Made by a program: the position numbers and the translations under genes. This document shows positions 24,887 to 35,256 of a stretch of 64,000 nucleotides of DNA, piece by piece. The stretch spans positions 1 to 64,000 of the forward strand of contig CADADN010000001.1 in the NCBI GenBank assembly GCA_902786665.1. Direction: 5' to 3'. The notes beneath the pieces were generated by a model. The model ran no database searches and was not told where the DNA came from. It worked only from the letters and a program-made list of their open reading frames with translations. How positions within the stretch are numbered: the first letter of the stretch is position 1; each line of letters starts with the position of its first letter. The stretch is from an uncultured Prevotellaceae bacterium. Its GTDB lineage: Bacteria > Bacteroidota > Bacteroidia > Bacteroidales > Bacteroidaceae.

Positions 24887-24894
24887 TATCTTTG
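24887..24894 (+). promoter_or_regulatory. -7 box for nhaD
   Basis: TATCTTTG about 40 bases before the nhaD ATG at 24934. A TTTG lies upstream but at only 15 bases, so the -33 match is poor. Confidence 0.45.
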
Positions 24895-24933
24895 CATTGT
24901 CTATACCCTTAATATGTACTGAAAACCTTAGTC

Positions 24934-26325
24934 ATGACGCTTATCATTGTTGCCATATTGCTGATCGGCTTCGTCTTGATTGCGACGGAGAAACTGACGA
25001 ATGTCAATAAGGCAGCCGTGGCTATTTTCATCGGAACGGTAGGATGGGTGCTCTATATTTGCTACGGCACCGATTTCGTGATGAGTGAGCATGAGGGCGA
25101 CTATGTGGACTTCCTCAATGGTGCCGTGGCCACGAGTACCGCGGTGAAGCATTATATCGCACAGAATATTTTCCTCAAATATGTGGGAAGGGCAGCCGAA
25201 GTGGTGCTGTTCCTGCTTGCCACGATGACCATTGTCGAAATCCTGCACAATAATGGATGTTTCGATTTTCTCACACCATGGGTGCGCACAAGAAAAAGCC
25301 GGAAGTTGCTCTGGTGCCTTTCGGGCATCACTTTCTTCCTTTCGGCCAACCTTGACAACCTCACCACCACGGCCTTGATGCTGGTGGTGATGCACGACCT
25401 GGTGGCAAGTCGCAGACAGCGGATGATTTATGGCAGCGCTGTGATGCTTGCTGCCAACATGGGTGGCGCGCTCACTGTCATTGGCGACCCGGCGGGTCTG
25501 CTATTGTGGAACATGAATGCCGTCACGGCCACCAATTTCTCGATGTGGCTCCTTTTCCCTTGTCTCATCGCATGGGCCTTGCCTACCTTCCTGCTTGGAC
25601 GTATGCTACCCGAACGTGTGGAGATCGTGTGGCAGTCGATGCCTTATCGAGGCGACGACACCAATCTCAACGCCTGGCAGCGGTTGCTGATGCTCTTCGT
25701 GGGAATCGGCGGCCTGTGGTTCATACCCACTTTCCACAACATCACCAAACTCAGTCCTTTCCTTGGGGCTCTTTGTGTTCTCGCCGTCTTGTGGATTGTC
25801 AATGAGATTTTCAACCACAAGTTGATGAATGTGGAGAAAATGATACAGCGGCGGTTGCCAAGGGTCCTGCAGTATGGCGTGTTGCAAATGATGCTCTACG
25901 TGATGGGCCTTATGTTGGCTGTTGGCGTGGTAGAGGAGACTGGTGCCGTGAGGTGGCTGGCCAACAGGTGTGATGCCTATATCCACAACATCTGGATCAT
26001 GGGAACCCTTTCGGCTGTCGTGAGCAGTGTGCTCGACAACTTTGCCGCCGCGCTCAGTTTCTTCTCGCTCTACGACGTGAGTGATGCCGTGGGCGATGCC
26101 TACCACAATGCCTTTGTCCAGAATGGCTGTTATTGGAAAGTGGTGGCCTACTGCACGGCGATGGGCGGCAATATCCTTGCTTTTGGCTCGATGAGCGGCT
26201 TGGCACTGATAAAGATGGAGCGCATACATATTGGATGGTTCTTCAAGAATGTCGGAGTGAAAGCGCTTGTCGGTGGAATCATAGGCCTGGTCGTTATGGT
26301 TGTCATCGCGCAAATGAGTTTGTAA
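24934..26325 (+). CDS. nhaD: NhaD-type Na+/H+ antiporter
   Basis: A 463-residue inner-membrane protein with about 12 hydrophobic segments. It contains the NhaD hallmarks: the LSANLDNLTTTALMLV helix break with its paired Asn-Leu-Asp-Asn-Leu-Thr-Thr, the ANMGGALTVIGDPAGLLLWN stretch, and later LDNFAAALSFFSLYD. It exchanges cytoplasmic Na+ or Li+ for external protons. The length fits. The pfkA gene starts 21 bases later, so the two may be cotranscribed. Confidence 0.92.
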   Translation: MTLIIVAILLIGFVLIATEKLTNVNKAAVAIFIGTVGWVLYICYGTDFVMSEHEGDYVDFLNGAVATSTAVKHYIAQNIFLKYVGRAAEVVLFLLATMTIVEILHNNGCFDFLTPWVRTRKSRKLLWCLSGITFFLSANLDNLTTTALMLVVMHDLVASRRQRMIYGSAVMLAANMGGALTVIGDPAGLLLWNMNAVTATNFSMWLLFPCLIAWALPTFLLGRMLPERVEIVWQSMPYRGDDTNLNAWQRLLMLFVGIGGLWFIPTFHNITKLSPFLGALCVLAVLWIVNEIFNHKLMNVEKMIQRRLPRVLQYGVLQMMLYVMGLMLAVGVVEETGAVRWLANRCDAYIHNIWIMGTLSAVVSSVLDNFAAALSFFSLYDVSDAVGDAYHNAFVQNGCYWKVVAYCTAMGGNILAFGSMSGLALIKMERIHIGWFFKNVGVKALVGGIIGLVVMVVIAQMSL

Positions 26326-26346
26326 CCTAATTTAATTACTATAAAT

Positions 26347-27324
26347 ATGGCAAGAATAAAGACTATAGGAGTATTGACCTCGGGAGGCGACGCTCCGGGC
26401 ATGAACGCGGCCATTAGAGCCGTCACCCGTGCCGGCATCTGCAATGGATTCAAGATCATGGGTATCTTCCGTGGGTATGATGGCTTGATCAACGACGAGA
26501 TCGTGCCATTCACCACTGAGAACGTGAGTGGTATCATCATGTCGGGTGGCACTATCCTGAAAACAGCAAGAAGTAAGGAATTCCAGACACCCGAGGGCAA
26601 GCAGAAGGCTTATGAGAACATGCAGAAGCATGGCATCGATGCCCTTATCGTCATTGGCGGAAATGGTTCGCTGACTGGAGCCATGGAGTTTGCTAGGGAA
26701 TTCGACGTGTGCTGTATAGGCTTGCCTGGCACTATCGACAACGACCTCTATGGCACCGACTCCACTATCGGATACGACACGACGATGAACACCATCATGG
26801 ACTGCGTAGACCGAATCCGCGACACCGCACAGAGCCATGAGCGTATCTTCTTTGTCGAGGTGATGGGACGTGACGCGGGATTCCTTGCGCAAAACAGCGC
26901 CATCGCCAGTGGGGCCGAGGCAGCCATCATTCCCGAAGATTCCACCGGTGTCGACCAGCTGGCACGGTTCATGGAGCGTGGCATCCGCAAATCGAAGAAA
27001 AGTTGCATCGTCATCGTCTCCGAGAGTCCTAAGTGTGGCGCTTTGTATTATGCCGACCGCGTGAAGAAGGAATTCCCCAATTTCGACGTGCGTGTCTCTA
27101 TTCTTGGCCATTTGCAGCGTGGTGGCAGGCCTACGGCTCACGACCGTATCCTGGCCAGCCGCACCGGAGTGGGGGCCATCGAGGCCATTATCCAGGGACA
27201 GCGCAATATCATGGTTGGCGTACGCAACAACGAGGTGGTCTACGTCCCCCTCAGCGAGGCTATCCGTAGCGACAAACCTTTCGACAAAAAACTCATCAAG
27301 GTACTCGATGAGCTCAGCATATAA
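26347..27324 (+). CDS. pfkA: 6-phosphofructokinase
   Basis: A 325-residue PFK-A family enzyme: [19 protein letters not shown] at the ATP site, the catalytic [12 protein letters not shown] loop, the MGRDAGFLA and EAAIIPE motifs, and the [15 protein letters not shown] substrate loop. It phosphorylates fructose 6-phosphate to the 1,6-bisphosphate in glycolysis. One point is odd. The motif usually written GGDGS, whose Asp binds Mg in E. coli PFK (Asp103), reads GGNGS here. The Gly after it, typical of ATP-users and not PPi-users, is kept. It follows nhaD by 21 bases. Confidence 0.93.
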   Translation: MARIKTIGVLTSGGDAPGMNAAIRAVTRAGICNGFKIMGIFRGYDGLINDEIVPFTTENVSGIIMSGGTILKTARSKEFQTPEGKQKAYENMQKHGIDALIVIGGNGSLTGAMEFAREFDVCCIGLPGTIDNDLYGTDSTIGYDTTMNTIMDCVDRIRDTAQSHERIFFVEVMGRDAGFLAQNSAIASGAEAAIIPEDSTGVDQLARFMERGIRKSKKSCIVIVSESPKCGALYYADRVKKEFPNFDVRVSILGHLQRGGRPTAHDRILASRTGVGAIEAIIQGQRNIMVGVRNNEVVYVPLSEAIRSDKPFDKKLIKVLDELSI

Positions 27325-27376
27325 TGTGTTTTTTTTCGAGAAAATTGAACAAATAGCGAAATTAGTGTGCTGATAT

Positions 27377-27408
27377 TTTGCCGTAATGCCAAAATTGTAT
27401 TATTTTTG
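27377..27408 (+). promoter_or_regulatory. Consensus promoter of the ATP synthase operon
   Basis: TTTG (27377-27380), 20 bases, TATTTTTG (27401-27408). The leader before atpD is about 100 bases and contains a small hairpin (CATTA/TAATG arms near 27417-27441) of unknown importance. Confidence 0.65.
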
Positions 27409-27514
27409 CGAATACTTCATTATCCAAAAGGGTAATGAGGTGTTTGCGTTGCCTTTGTTTCGGCACAAATCAACCTGAAAGTGAAATTTTAAATTTAATA
27501 TTAAAAACTAATAG

Positions 27515-29044
<1,530 letters not shown>

Positions 29045-29065
29045 TCGCATAACACGATATAGACT

Positions 29066-29308
29066 ATGTTGAAGCTTAGAATAGTATCTCCGGAGCAAGT
29101 GGTGTATGATGGCGATGCCGTGAGCGTGAAAGTTCCTGGCATACTGGGCAATTTTGAGATTCTTCAAAACCATGCGCCCATCATCTCTGCCCTCCAGGTG
29201 GGCAAAGTGGTGTTCACCAACAGCGAGGGGGATCACGAACTCGACGTGAACGGTGGGTTCGTCGAAGTGCAGAAAAACAAGGTCAGCCTATGCGTAGAGG
29301 TGTACTGA
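29066..29308 (+). CDS. atpC: ATP synthase F1 subunit epsilon (short form)
   Basis: An 80-residue protein equal to the N-terminal beta-sandwich only (LKLRIVSPEQVVYDGDAVSV, then GILGNFEILQNHAPIISAL). The C-terminal helical hairpin, which in other bacteria inhibits ATP hydrolysis, is absent: typical epsilon is 130-140 residues. The next gene starts 19 bases inside it. The frame ends cleanly at TGA, so this looks like a natural short form and not a frameshift. Confidence 0.93.
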   Translation: MLKLRIVSPEQVVYDGDAVSVKVPGILGNFEILQNHAPIISALQVGKVVFTNSEGDHELDVNGGFVEVQKNKVSLCVEVY

Positions 29309-29727
29309 GCAATGACGACTTCCTGGCCAGGGCACCCCATAGGTATTGGACCTACTCCTTGTGGCTGATTGCAGGACTGACGTTGGTGGCGCTCATCGCC
29401 TACAATGTATTCTTCGTGCAGCTCAATGTGACCCACGTTTTCATCGTGGTGCTTTTCGCACTGCTATCGAGCGTGGCGCTCTCCCTGACCTTGAAGCATG
29501 TACTTGCCTCGGAACAACCTCGTCTGATGAGGGCTTTCTTCATCTTCTCCAACATCCGGCTTGTAGCAGCCGCCATCCTCATCGTGGGATACGCGCTCCT
29601 GAGCCCGCAAAAGGGAAAGGAACTGTTGCCCTTCGTCATCATCCTTTCCGTATATTTCATCTTGCAAGACGTGCTCGACACGCTCTTTGTGGTGAGATTG
29701 CGGAATAAAGCCGAACAAGAGAAATGA
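29290..29727 (+). CDS. Membrane protein encoded in the ATP synthase operon
   Basis: A 145-residue protein with four predicted transmembrane helices (about residues 22-42, 47-66, 84-102 and 112-132) and positively charged loops. It overlaps atpC by 19 bases and the next gene by four. Its place between the F1 and FO genes suggests a role in ATP synthase assembly, like that of AtpI. I see no sequence motif that proves this, and the family is not recognised. Confidence 0.7.
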   Translation: MRRGVLSNDDFLARAPHRYWTYSLWLIAGLTLVALIAYNVFFVQLNVTHVFIVVLFALLSSVALSLTLKHVLASEQPRLMRAFFIFSNIRLVAAAILIVGYALLSPQKGKELLPFVIILSVYFILQDVLDTLFVVRLRNKAEQEK

Positions 29728-29996
29728 GTATCTCAACGATATTTCTCACTACTCTTGCTTTCGCACTGCTGACTTTGGCCTACATCAAAGGATATCACTT
29801 CGTGAAGAAGCATGCTCCCGACCAAATGGTCAACTTCCATTTCATCATGGTGGCCATAAGGTTTCTCTTCGCAGTCACGGCTGTAGGACTATACGCCACA
29901 TTCGTCGACAACAGAGAAGACACTATGCATTTCGCGGCTTTGATTCTCGGGCTTTATCTCGCGATGATAGTCATTACGCTTATAATAAAACATTGA
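29724..29996 (+). CDS. Small membrane protein encoded in the ATP synthase operon
   Basis: A 90-residue protein with three transmembrane helices (about residues 3-22, 41-60 and 68-88). Its start overlaps the previous stop by four bases (ATGA). Position suggests an AtpI-like or otherwise FO-associated protein; function is inferred from context only. Confidence 0.68.
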   Translation: MSISTIFLTTLAFALLTLAYIKGYHFVKKHAPDQMVNFHFIMVAIRFLFAVTAVGLYATFVDNREDTMHFAALILGLYLAMIVITLIIKH

Positions 29997-30001
29997 ACCG
30001 A

Positions 30002-31069
30002 ATGAAATATATCAAACAACTGCTATGCCTCGTGGTGTTGATGTGGACTACGGCCCCGGTCGTGGCTGCCGAGAAAGGTGAGGAACTCAACATCTCGCAT
30101 ATCGTCCTTGAACATATCAAGGACTCATACGAGTGGCACGTCACCAACATCGGCGAGAAACCGGTGGTCATCCACCTGCCGGTGATTGTCTACAGTTCCA
30201 CGGGCTTGCATGTGTTCTGCAGTTCCAAATTCGCCGAGGAGCCCGATGCCAACGGATACAGGATGGGGCCTCACAACCTGGCGATTGCAACCAAAGGCGA
30301 CAATGAGGGCAAGATCGTAGAATTGGTTGGAGGTGGGGAGAAGAGACCTTTCGATATCTCCATCACCAAGACCGTGGCTACGATGTTCATCAGTGTTATC
30401 GTGCTCTTGCTCTGCATCTTGTTGCCCGCACGCTGGTACCGCAAGCACAAGCCGAGCGACAACGCGCCGAAAGGTTTCACGGGATTCATTGAGTTGCTTG
30501 TGATGTACGTGGTGGATAATATCATCAAGCCTGGTGTGGGAAAGGGATACGAGAAGTATTGCCCTTACCTGCTCACTTGCTTCTTCTTTATCTTCACGTG
30601 CAACATCATGGGACTCATTCCATTCCCCCCGGGCGGAGGAAACGTTACCGGCAATATCGCCGTGACATTCTTCCTCGCACTGTGTACCTTTGTGGTGGTG
30701 CAGTTCAGCGGAAACAAGCATTATTGGAAAGATATCTTCTGGCCTGATGTGCCTCTGGCCCTGAAGGCATTCCCTCTCATACCGGTCATTGAGTTCGTTG
30801 GAATCTTCACCAAGCCTTTCGCCCTCATGATCCGTCTCTTCGCAAATATCATGGCTGGTCACGCCATTGCCATCTCGCTGGTGTGCATCATCTTCCTCGT
30901 AGCCGCGAAACCCATTGGCGTGTTCCTGGGCATGAGTGGCGTCAGTGTCATCATGAGTGTGTTCATGTCCACCCTCGAGGTGCTGGTGTGCTTCATCCAG
31001 GCCATGGTGTTCACCATGCTCAGCTCTATCTTCATCGGACTGGCACGCACAGAGCCAGAACATGAGTAG
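30002..31069 (+). CDS. atpB: ATP synthase FO subunit a
   Basis: A 355-residue protein with an N-terminal signal-type segment (residues 1 to about 25), an extra soluble N-terminal domain (about 25-115) and then six membrane helices. The essential Arg of subunit a is in FALMIRLFANIMAGHAIA, and further landmarks are CNIMGLIPFPPGG and FIQAMVFTMLSSIFIGL. It forms the proton half-channels against the c-ring. I chose the ATG at 30002 over a TTG three codons upstream. The cleavable-looking N-terminal region is typical of Bacteroidota. Confidence 0.93.
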   Translation: MKYIKQLLCLVVLMWTTAPVVAAEKGEELNISHIVLEHIKDSYEWHVTNIGEKPVVIHLPVIVYSSTGLHVFCSSKFAEEPDANGYRMGPHNLAIATKGDNEGKIVELVGGGEKRPFDISITKTVATMFISVIVLLLCILLPARWYRKHKPSDNAPKGFTGFIELLVMYVVDNIIKPGVGKGYEKYCPYLLTCFFFIFTCNIMGLIPFPPGGGNVTGNIAVTFFLALCTFVVVQFSGNKHYWKDIFWPDVPLALKAFPLIPVIEFVGIFTKPFALMIRLFANIMAGHAIAISLVCIIFLVAAKPIGVFLGMSGVSVIMSVFMSTLEVLVCFIQAMVFTMLSSIFIGLARTEPEHE

Positions 31070-31159
31070 GCATGGCTGCCATACGGACAACTTACGGCTC
31101 CGTGTTTCAAGTAAAAAATAACAAACAACATCAATTAATAATTTAAAACTTTAAGTACT

Positions 31160-31399
31160 ATGATTTCATTATTATTGGCCATTGAAGGCATCGCAAAATT
31201 TGGCGCCGCTGTAGGTGCAGGTCTCGCAGCAATCGGTGCAGGTATTGGTATCGGTAAAATCGGTGGACAGGCAATGGATGCCATGGCCCGCCAGCCCGAG
31301 GTAATGAACAAGTTGTTCACCAACATGATCGTTGCCGCTGCTCTTATCGAGGGTGTTGCCCTCTTCGCAGCCGTGATCGCATTCCTCTGCGTAGGATAA
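31160..31399 (+). CDS. atpE: ATP synthase FO subunit c
   Basis: A 79-residue two-helix protein. The polar loop RQPE is at residues 44-47 and the ion-carrying Glu is E64 (ALIEGVALF). The Na+-type ligand Gln in helix 1 and the Ser after the Glu are both missing (Ile and Gly at those places), so the ring is predicted to be proton-driven. It is preceded by a 90-base gap after atpB, longer than the other gaps in the operon. Confidence 0.95.
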   Translation: MISLLLAIEGIAKFGAAVGAGLAAIGAGIGIGKIGGQAMDAMARQPEVMNKLFTNMIVAAALIEGVALFAAVIAFLCVG

Positions 31400-31437
31400 C
31401 ATCGAGACGTTTTTGTTGAACAAGCAAATTCAAGCGT

Positions 31438-31944
31438 ATGGATTTATTGATTCCGAGTAGTGGCTTGCTTTTCTGGATGTCCATCACGTTCTTCGTGGTG
31501 CTCTTCATCCTGTGGAAGTGGGGCTTCCCCGCCATCACCGATATGGTTAGGGAGCGCAACGCCTTCATTGATGAGAGCCTGCGCAAGGCGCAAGAGGCCA
31601 ACGACAAACTCGCCAACATACAACAAGAAGGTGAATCCATTCTGCAGGAGGCTCGTGGGGAGCAGGCACGCATCATGAAAGAGGCGACAAGCACCCGCGA
31701 CGCTATCGTGGGACAAGCACAGGAGAAAGCCAAGGCCGAGGGTGCACGCATCATCGGCGAGGCCAAGGCAGAGGCGGAGAACGAGAGGCAAAACGCCATG
31801 AACGACATCCGCTCTCAAGTTGCCGTCCTCTCTGTACAGATAGCAGAGAAAGTGCTCCGCGAGAAGTTATCTACCGACAAAGCGCAGATGGATCTCATTG
31901 ACAAACTGCTTGATGAGGTTTCTGTAGGCAACAATAAGAATTAG
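31438..31944 (+). CDS. atpF: ATP synthase FO subunit b
   Basis: A 168-residue peripheral-stalk subunit. One N-terminal membrane helix (about residues 8-27, with LLFWMSITFFVVLFILWKWG) is followed by a long, charged, coiled-coil-forming helix. It joins the membrane part to F1 through delta. It follows atpE by 38 bases and precedes atpH by 5. Confidence 0.94.
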   Translation: MDLLIPSSGLLFWMSITFFVVLFILWKWGFPAITDMVRERNAFIDESLRKAQEANDKLANIQQEGESILQEARGEQARIMKEATSTRDAIVGQAQEKAKAEGARIIGEAKAEAENERQNAMNDIRSQVAVLSVQIAEKVLREKLSTDKAQMDLIDKLLDEVSVGNNKN

Positions 31945-31949
31945 TCATT

Positions 31950-32486
31950 ATGGAGATAGGTGTATTATCGGTTCGTTATGCAAGGGCGCTTCTCAAAAGT
32001 GCGCTCGAGCAGCATATCGAGGAACAGGTCTACCAGGAGATGCTCACGCTCTCGCAGAGTTATCTCAAGGTGCCTGAACTCAGATTCACAATCGACAATC
32101 CTATGCTCGAGAAAAGCAAGAAGAAGACGCTGCTCGTCACTGCTACGGGCGGAAAAGTGTCTCCGCTCACAGAGCGATTCATCGAATTGGTTCTTGCCGA
32201 GGATAGGGAGAACACCCTTCAGTTTATGGCTGCTTCGTATGTGACGCTGTACAGGAAACACAAGAACATCACAAGTGGCAGGCTCATCACTGCGGTCGCC
32301 GTTACCCCGGAAATCGAGAAGAAGATGCGGCAACGCGTGGAGAGCAGAACTCAGGGAACTGTGGAGTTTCAGACCGAGATCGACCCCGAGATTATTGGAG
32401 GGTTCATTCTCGAATACGATACGTACAGGATGGACGCAAGCGTGCAAAACCAGTTGCGCAACATCCTCACACAGTTAAGAAAATAA
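31950..32486 (+). CDS. atpH: ATP synthase F1 subunit delta
   Basis: A 178-residue protein with the delta/OSCP layout. The N-terminal helical domain starts [18 protein letters not shown], and the C-terminal part has the ...[20 protein letters not shown] stretch followed by [12 protein letters not shown], typical of the family. It anchors the peripheral stalk on F1. Confidence 0.94.
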   Translation: MEIGVLSVRYARALLKSALEQHIEEQVYQEMLTLSQSYLKVPELRFTIDNPMLEKSKKKTLLVTATGGKVSPLTERFIELVLAEDRENTLQFMAASYVTLYRKHKNITSGRLITAVAVTPEIEKKMRQRVESRTQGTVEFQTEIDPEIIGGFILEYDTYRMDASVQNQLRNILTQLRK

Positions 32487-32514
32487 GTATATTAACGGAA
32501 AAACCAAATTATCA

Positions 32515-34098
32515 ATGTCTGACAAAATAAAACCAAGCGAAGTATCCGAGGTGTTGCTGCAGCAGTTGCGTAGCATCAGCAGCAACGAGAAATTCGACGA
32601 GGTGGGCACCGTGCTGCAAGTGAGCGACGGTGTGGCCCGCATCTATGGACTCCGCAATGCGGAGGCCAACGAGTTGCTCGAGTTCGAGAACGGAACGATG
32701 GCGATTGTCATGAACTTGGAGGAAGACAATGTGGGATGTGTGCTGCTCGGCACCACATCAGGCATCAAGGAGGGCATGGTCGTGAAACGTACGAAGCGTA
32801 TCGCTTCCATCAGGGTCAACGACAACATGCTCGGACGTGTCATCAATCCTCTTGGCCAGGCCATCGATGGAAAGGGTGACATCGACCTTTCCGATGCTTT
32901 TGAGATGCCCCTCGACAGAAAAGCTCCTGGTGTGATTTATCGTCAGCCGGTGAAGGAACCGCTGCAGACAGGCCTGAAAGCCGTCGACTCCATGATTCCT
33001 ATCGGAAGAGGACAGCGTGAGTTGATCATTGGCGACAGGCAAACTGGAAAAACGGCAATCGCCGTTGATACCATCATCAACCAGAAGAGCTTCTACGAGG
33101 CAGGGAAACCTGTATATTGTATCTATGTGGCCATCGGACAGAAAGCGTCGACTGTGGCCGCCCTCGTCCAAAACCTCAAGGAGCATGGGGCCATGCCCTA
33201 TACCATCGTCGTTTCGGCCACCGCTGCCGATCCCGCCGCCATGCAGTACTATGCACCTTTTGCTGGAGCTGCCATCGGTGAGTATTTCCGCGACAGGGGA
33301 GAGTCGGCCCTCGTAGTCTACGACGACCTCTCCAAGCAGGCTGTGGCCTATCGTGAGGTGTCGCTCATCCTGAAGCGGCCTTCCGGACGCGAGGCTTATC
33401 CCGGCGATGTGTTCTATCTCCACAGCCGTCTGCTCGAGCGTGCCGCACGTATCAACGACCAGCAAGAGGTGGCCGTGCAGATGAACGACCTGCCAGAGTG
33501 CATGAAAGGCCACGTGAAAGGTGGTGGCTCGCTCACTGCCCTGCCTATCATCGAGACACAGGCTGGCGACGTGTCGGCTTACATTCCCACGAATGTCATC
33601 TCCATCACCGACGGACAGATCTATCTGGAGACCGACCTCTTCAACCAGGGCTTCCGTCCTGCCATCAACGTGGGTATCTCCGTGAGCCGTGTGGGTGGTT
33701 CGGCACAGATCAAGAGTATGAAGAAAGTGGCCGGTACATTGAAGATCGATATGGCTCAGTATCGTGAGCTCGAGGCGTTCTCCAAGTTCTCGAGCGATAT
33801 GGATGCCGTGACAGCCATGACCCTCGACCGTGGTCGCAAGAACAACCAATTGCTTATCCAGCCGCAGTACAGTCCTATGAATGTAGGCGAGCAGATTGCC
33901 ATCCTCTATTGTGGCACAAACGGACTGATGCATGAGGTGCCTGTGACCGAGGTGAGGAAATGCCAGGACCTCTTCCTCGAGAAAATGAGAAGTGCCCACT
34001 CCGATGTGATCGACTTGCTTGCCAGTGGAAAGATTGATGACAATGCCACTGGCGTCATCAAGTCTGTCATGGCTGATATCGCCGGACAATTCAAGTAA
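32515..34098 (+). CDS. atpA: ATP synthase F1 subunit alpha
   Basis: A 527-residue subunit. The nucleotide-binding loop is [18 protein letters not shown]. Other family motifs are [56 protein letters not shown] and [15 protein letters not shown]. It alternates with beta in the F1 hexamer. Start at 32515, 28 bases after atpH. Confidence 0.97.
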   Translation: MSDKIKPSEVSEVLLQQLRSISSNEKFDEVGTVLQVSDGVARIYGLRNAEANELLEFENGTMAIVMNLEEDNVGCVLLGTTSGIKEGMVVKRTKRIASIRVNDNMLGRVINPLGQAIDGKGDIDLSDAFEMPLDRKAPGVIYRQPVKEPLQTGLKAVDSMIPIGRGQRELIIGDRQTGKTAIAVDTIINQKSFYEAGKPVYCIYVAIGQKASTVAALVQNLKEHGAMPYTIVVSATAADPAAMQYYAPFAGAAIGEYFRDRGESALVVYDDLSKQAVAYREVSLILKRPSGREAYPGDVFYLHSRLLERAARINDQQEVAVQMNDLPECMKGHVKGGGSLTALPIIETQAGDVSAYIPTNVISITDGQIYLETDLFNQGFRPAINVGISVSRVGGSAQIKSMKKVAGTLKIDMAQYRELEAFSKFSSDMDAVTAMTLDRGRKNNQLLIQPQYSPMNVGEQIAILYCGTNGLMHEVPVTEVRKCQDLFLEKMRSAHSDVIDLLASGKIDDNATGVIKSVMADIAGQFK

Positions 34099-34104
34099 TC
34101 GCCT

Positions 34105-35070
34105 ATGCCGTCACTAAAAGAGATAAAAAACCGCATAGCTTCGGTCAACAGCACACGTAAGATTACGAGTGCCATGAAGATGGTGGCTTCATCGAAACTG
34201 CACCATGCACAGGTGCAAATCGAGAAGATGCTCCCCTACGAGAGCATGTTGGAGCATATCGTAAAGACATTCCTCGCTTCTGATGCCGAAGCCGGCACCA
34301 TCTATGAGCTCGAGAGAGAGGTCAAAAAGGTGGTGTTGGTGGTCTTCGCGTCGAACAGTAGTCTTTGCGGTGGCTTCAACTCCAATATCATCAAACTCAT
34401 GCAGCAGGCCATTGCGGGATACGAGCACCTGGGCAGGGAGAATATCCTTATTTATCCCATTGGCCGCAAGGTGGCTGAAAAAGTGACGAAACTTGGTTAT
34501 CGCTCTGCTGGCGATTTCTCGGCGTTGGCCGACAAGCCCAATTCTGCCGAGTGTATCAGGATTGCTACCGAACTGGGTGCAATGTTCCGTACAGGTGAGG
34601 TAGACAAAGTCGAACTCATCTATCATCATTTCAAGAGCGCCGGCTCGCAAATCCTGACGAGAAAGACCTTGCTGCCTATCGATGTGGAGTCGATTGTGGA
34701 AGAGGATCATGAACGTGACCTCACTTCCAATATCATCACGAAGAAGGCGCAAGACTATCTCAAGAAACACCACAAGGAAGAGAAATCCCAACAAACTGAG
34801 GCCAAACCGCTCAACGACAACTTCATCGTAGAGCCCGATTTGGATACCGTGTTGGGTGTTCTCGTGCCCAAGGTGGTACACTTGGCTCTATACACGGCCT
34901 TGCTCGACAGCAATGCTTCCGAGCATGCGGCAAGAATGGTGGCCATGCAGACGGCTACCGATAATGCCGACGAACTGCTCAGGGAACTCAACTTGCAGTA
35001 CAACAAGAGTCGTCAACAGGCAATTACCAACGAACTTCTTGATATTGTCGGTGGTTCGGTGAATAACTGA
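34105..35070 (+). CDS. atpG: ATP synthase F1 subunit gamma
   Basis: A 321-residue central-stalk subunit. The N-terminal helix (SLKEIKNRIASVNSTRKITS, then AMKMVASSKL) and the C-terminal helix (ARMVAMQTATDNADELLREL, then NKSRQQAITNELLDIVGG) are both present. The middle is longer than the E. coli protein (about 290 residues), with an inserted charged stretch at about 215-245. It is the last gene of the operon, followed by a strong terminator. Confidence 0.96.
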   Translation: MPSLKEIKNRIASVNSTRKITSAMKMVASSKLHHAQVQIEKMLPYESMLEHIVKTFLASDAEAGTIYELEREVKKVVLVVFASNSSLCGGFNSNIIKLMQQAIAGYEHLGRENILIYPIGRKVAEKVTKLGYRSAGDFSALADKPNSAECIRIATELGAMFRTGEVDKVELIYHHFKSAGSQILTRKTLLPIDVESIVEEDHERDLTSNIITKKAQDYLKKHHKEEKSQQTEAKPLNDNFIVEPDLDTVLGVLVPKVVHLALYTALLDSNASEHAARMVAMQTATDNADELLRELNLQYNKSRQQAITNELLDIVGGSVNN

Positions 35071-35094
35071 TCTCCACGATGCCGACCCTACATT

Positions 35095-35130
35095 CAGGCG
35101 AGAAACGTTATGGCGTTTCTCGCCTGTTTC
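35095..35130 (+). terminator. Terminator of the ATP synthase operon
   Basis: A perfect 13-bp stem (CAGGCGAGAAACG 35095-35107, CGTTTCTCGCCTG 35114-35126) with a 6-base loop, followed by TTT, 24 bases after the atpG stop. Confidence 0.85.
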
Positions 35131-35204
35131 ATGTTTGTGGTGAGAAAAATTACTTTCCACTTTCATTTTATCATTGATTTTTAAAATCATTTCACTTTTT
35201 TTAT

Positions 35205-35212
35205 TATCTTTG
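35205..35212 (+). promoter_or_regulatory. -7 box for the nucleoside-type transporter gene
   Basis: TATCTTTG, 44 bases before the ATG at 35257. There is no clear -33 element. Confidence 0.45.
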
Positions 35213-35256
35213 TAACCAGAAGAATTAGCTGAGTTAAACCCAAAACGATATACTAA

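Noticed and set aside
26347..27324. Pyrophosphate-dependent phosphofructokinase
   Set aside because: The residue after the Asn in GGNGS is Gly, as in ATP-users; PPi-users have Asp at that place.
32758..34089. Long frame of over 440 codons antisense to atpA
   Set aside because: It is a shadow of a highly biased essential gene; its translation is rich in His and low in any domain pattern, and atpA itself is certain.
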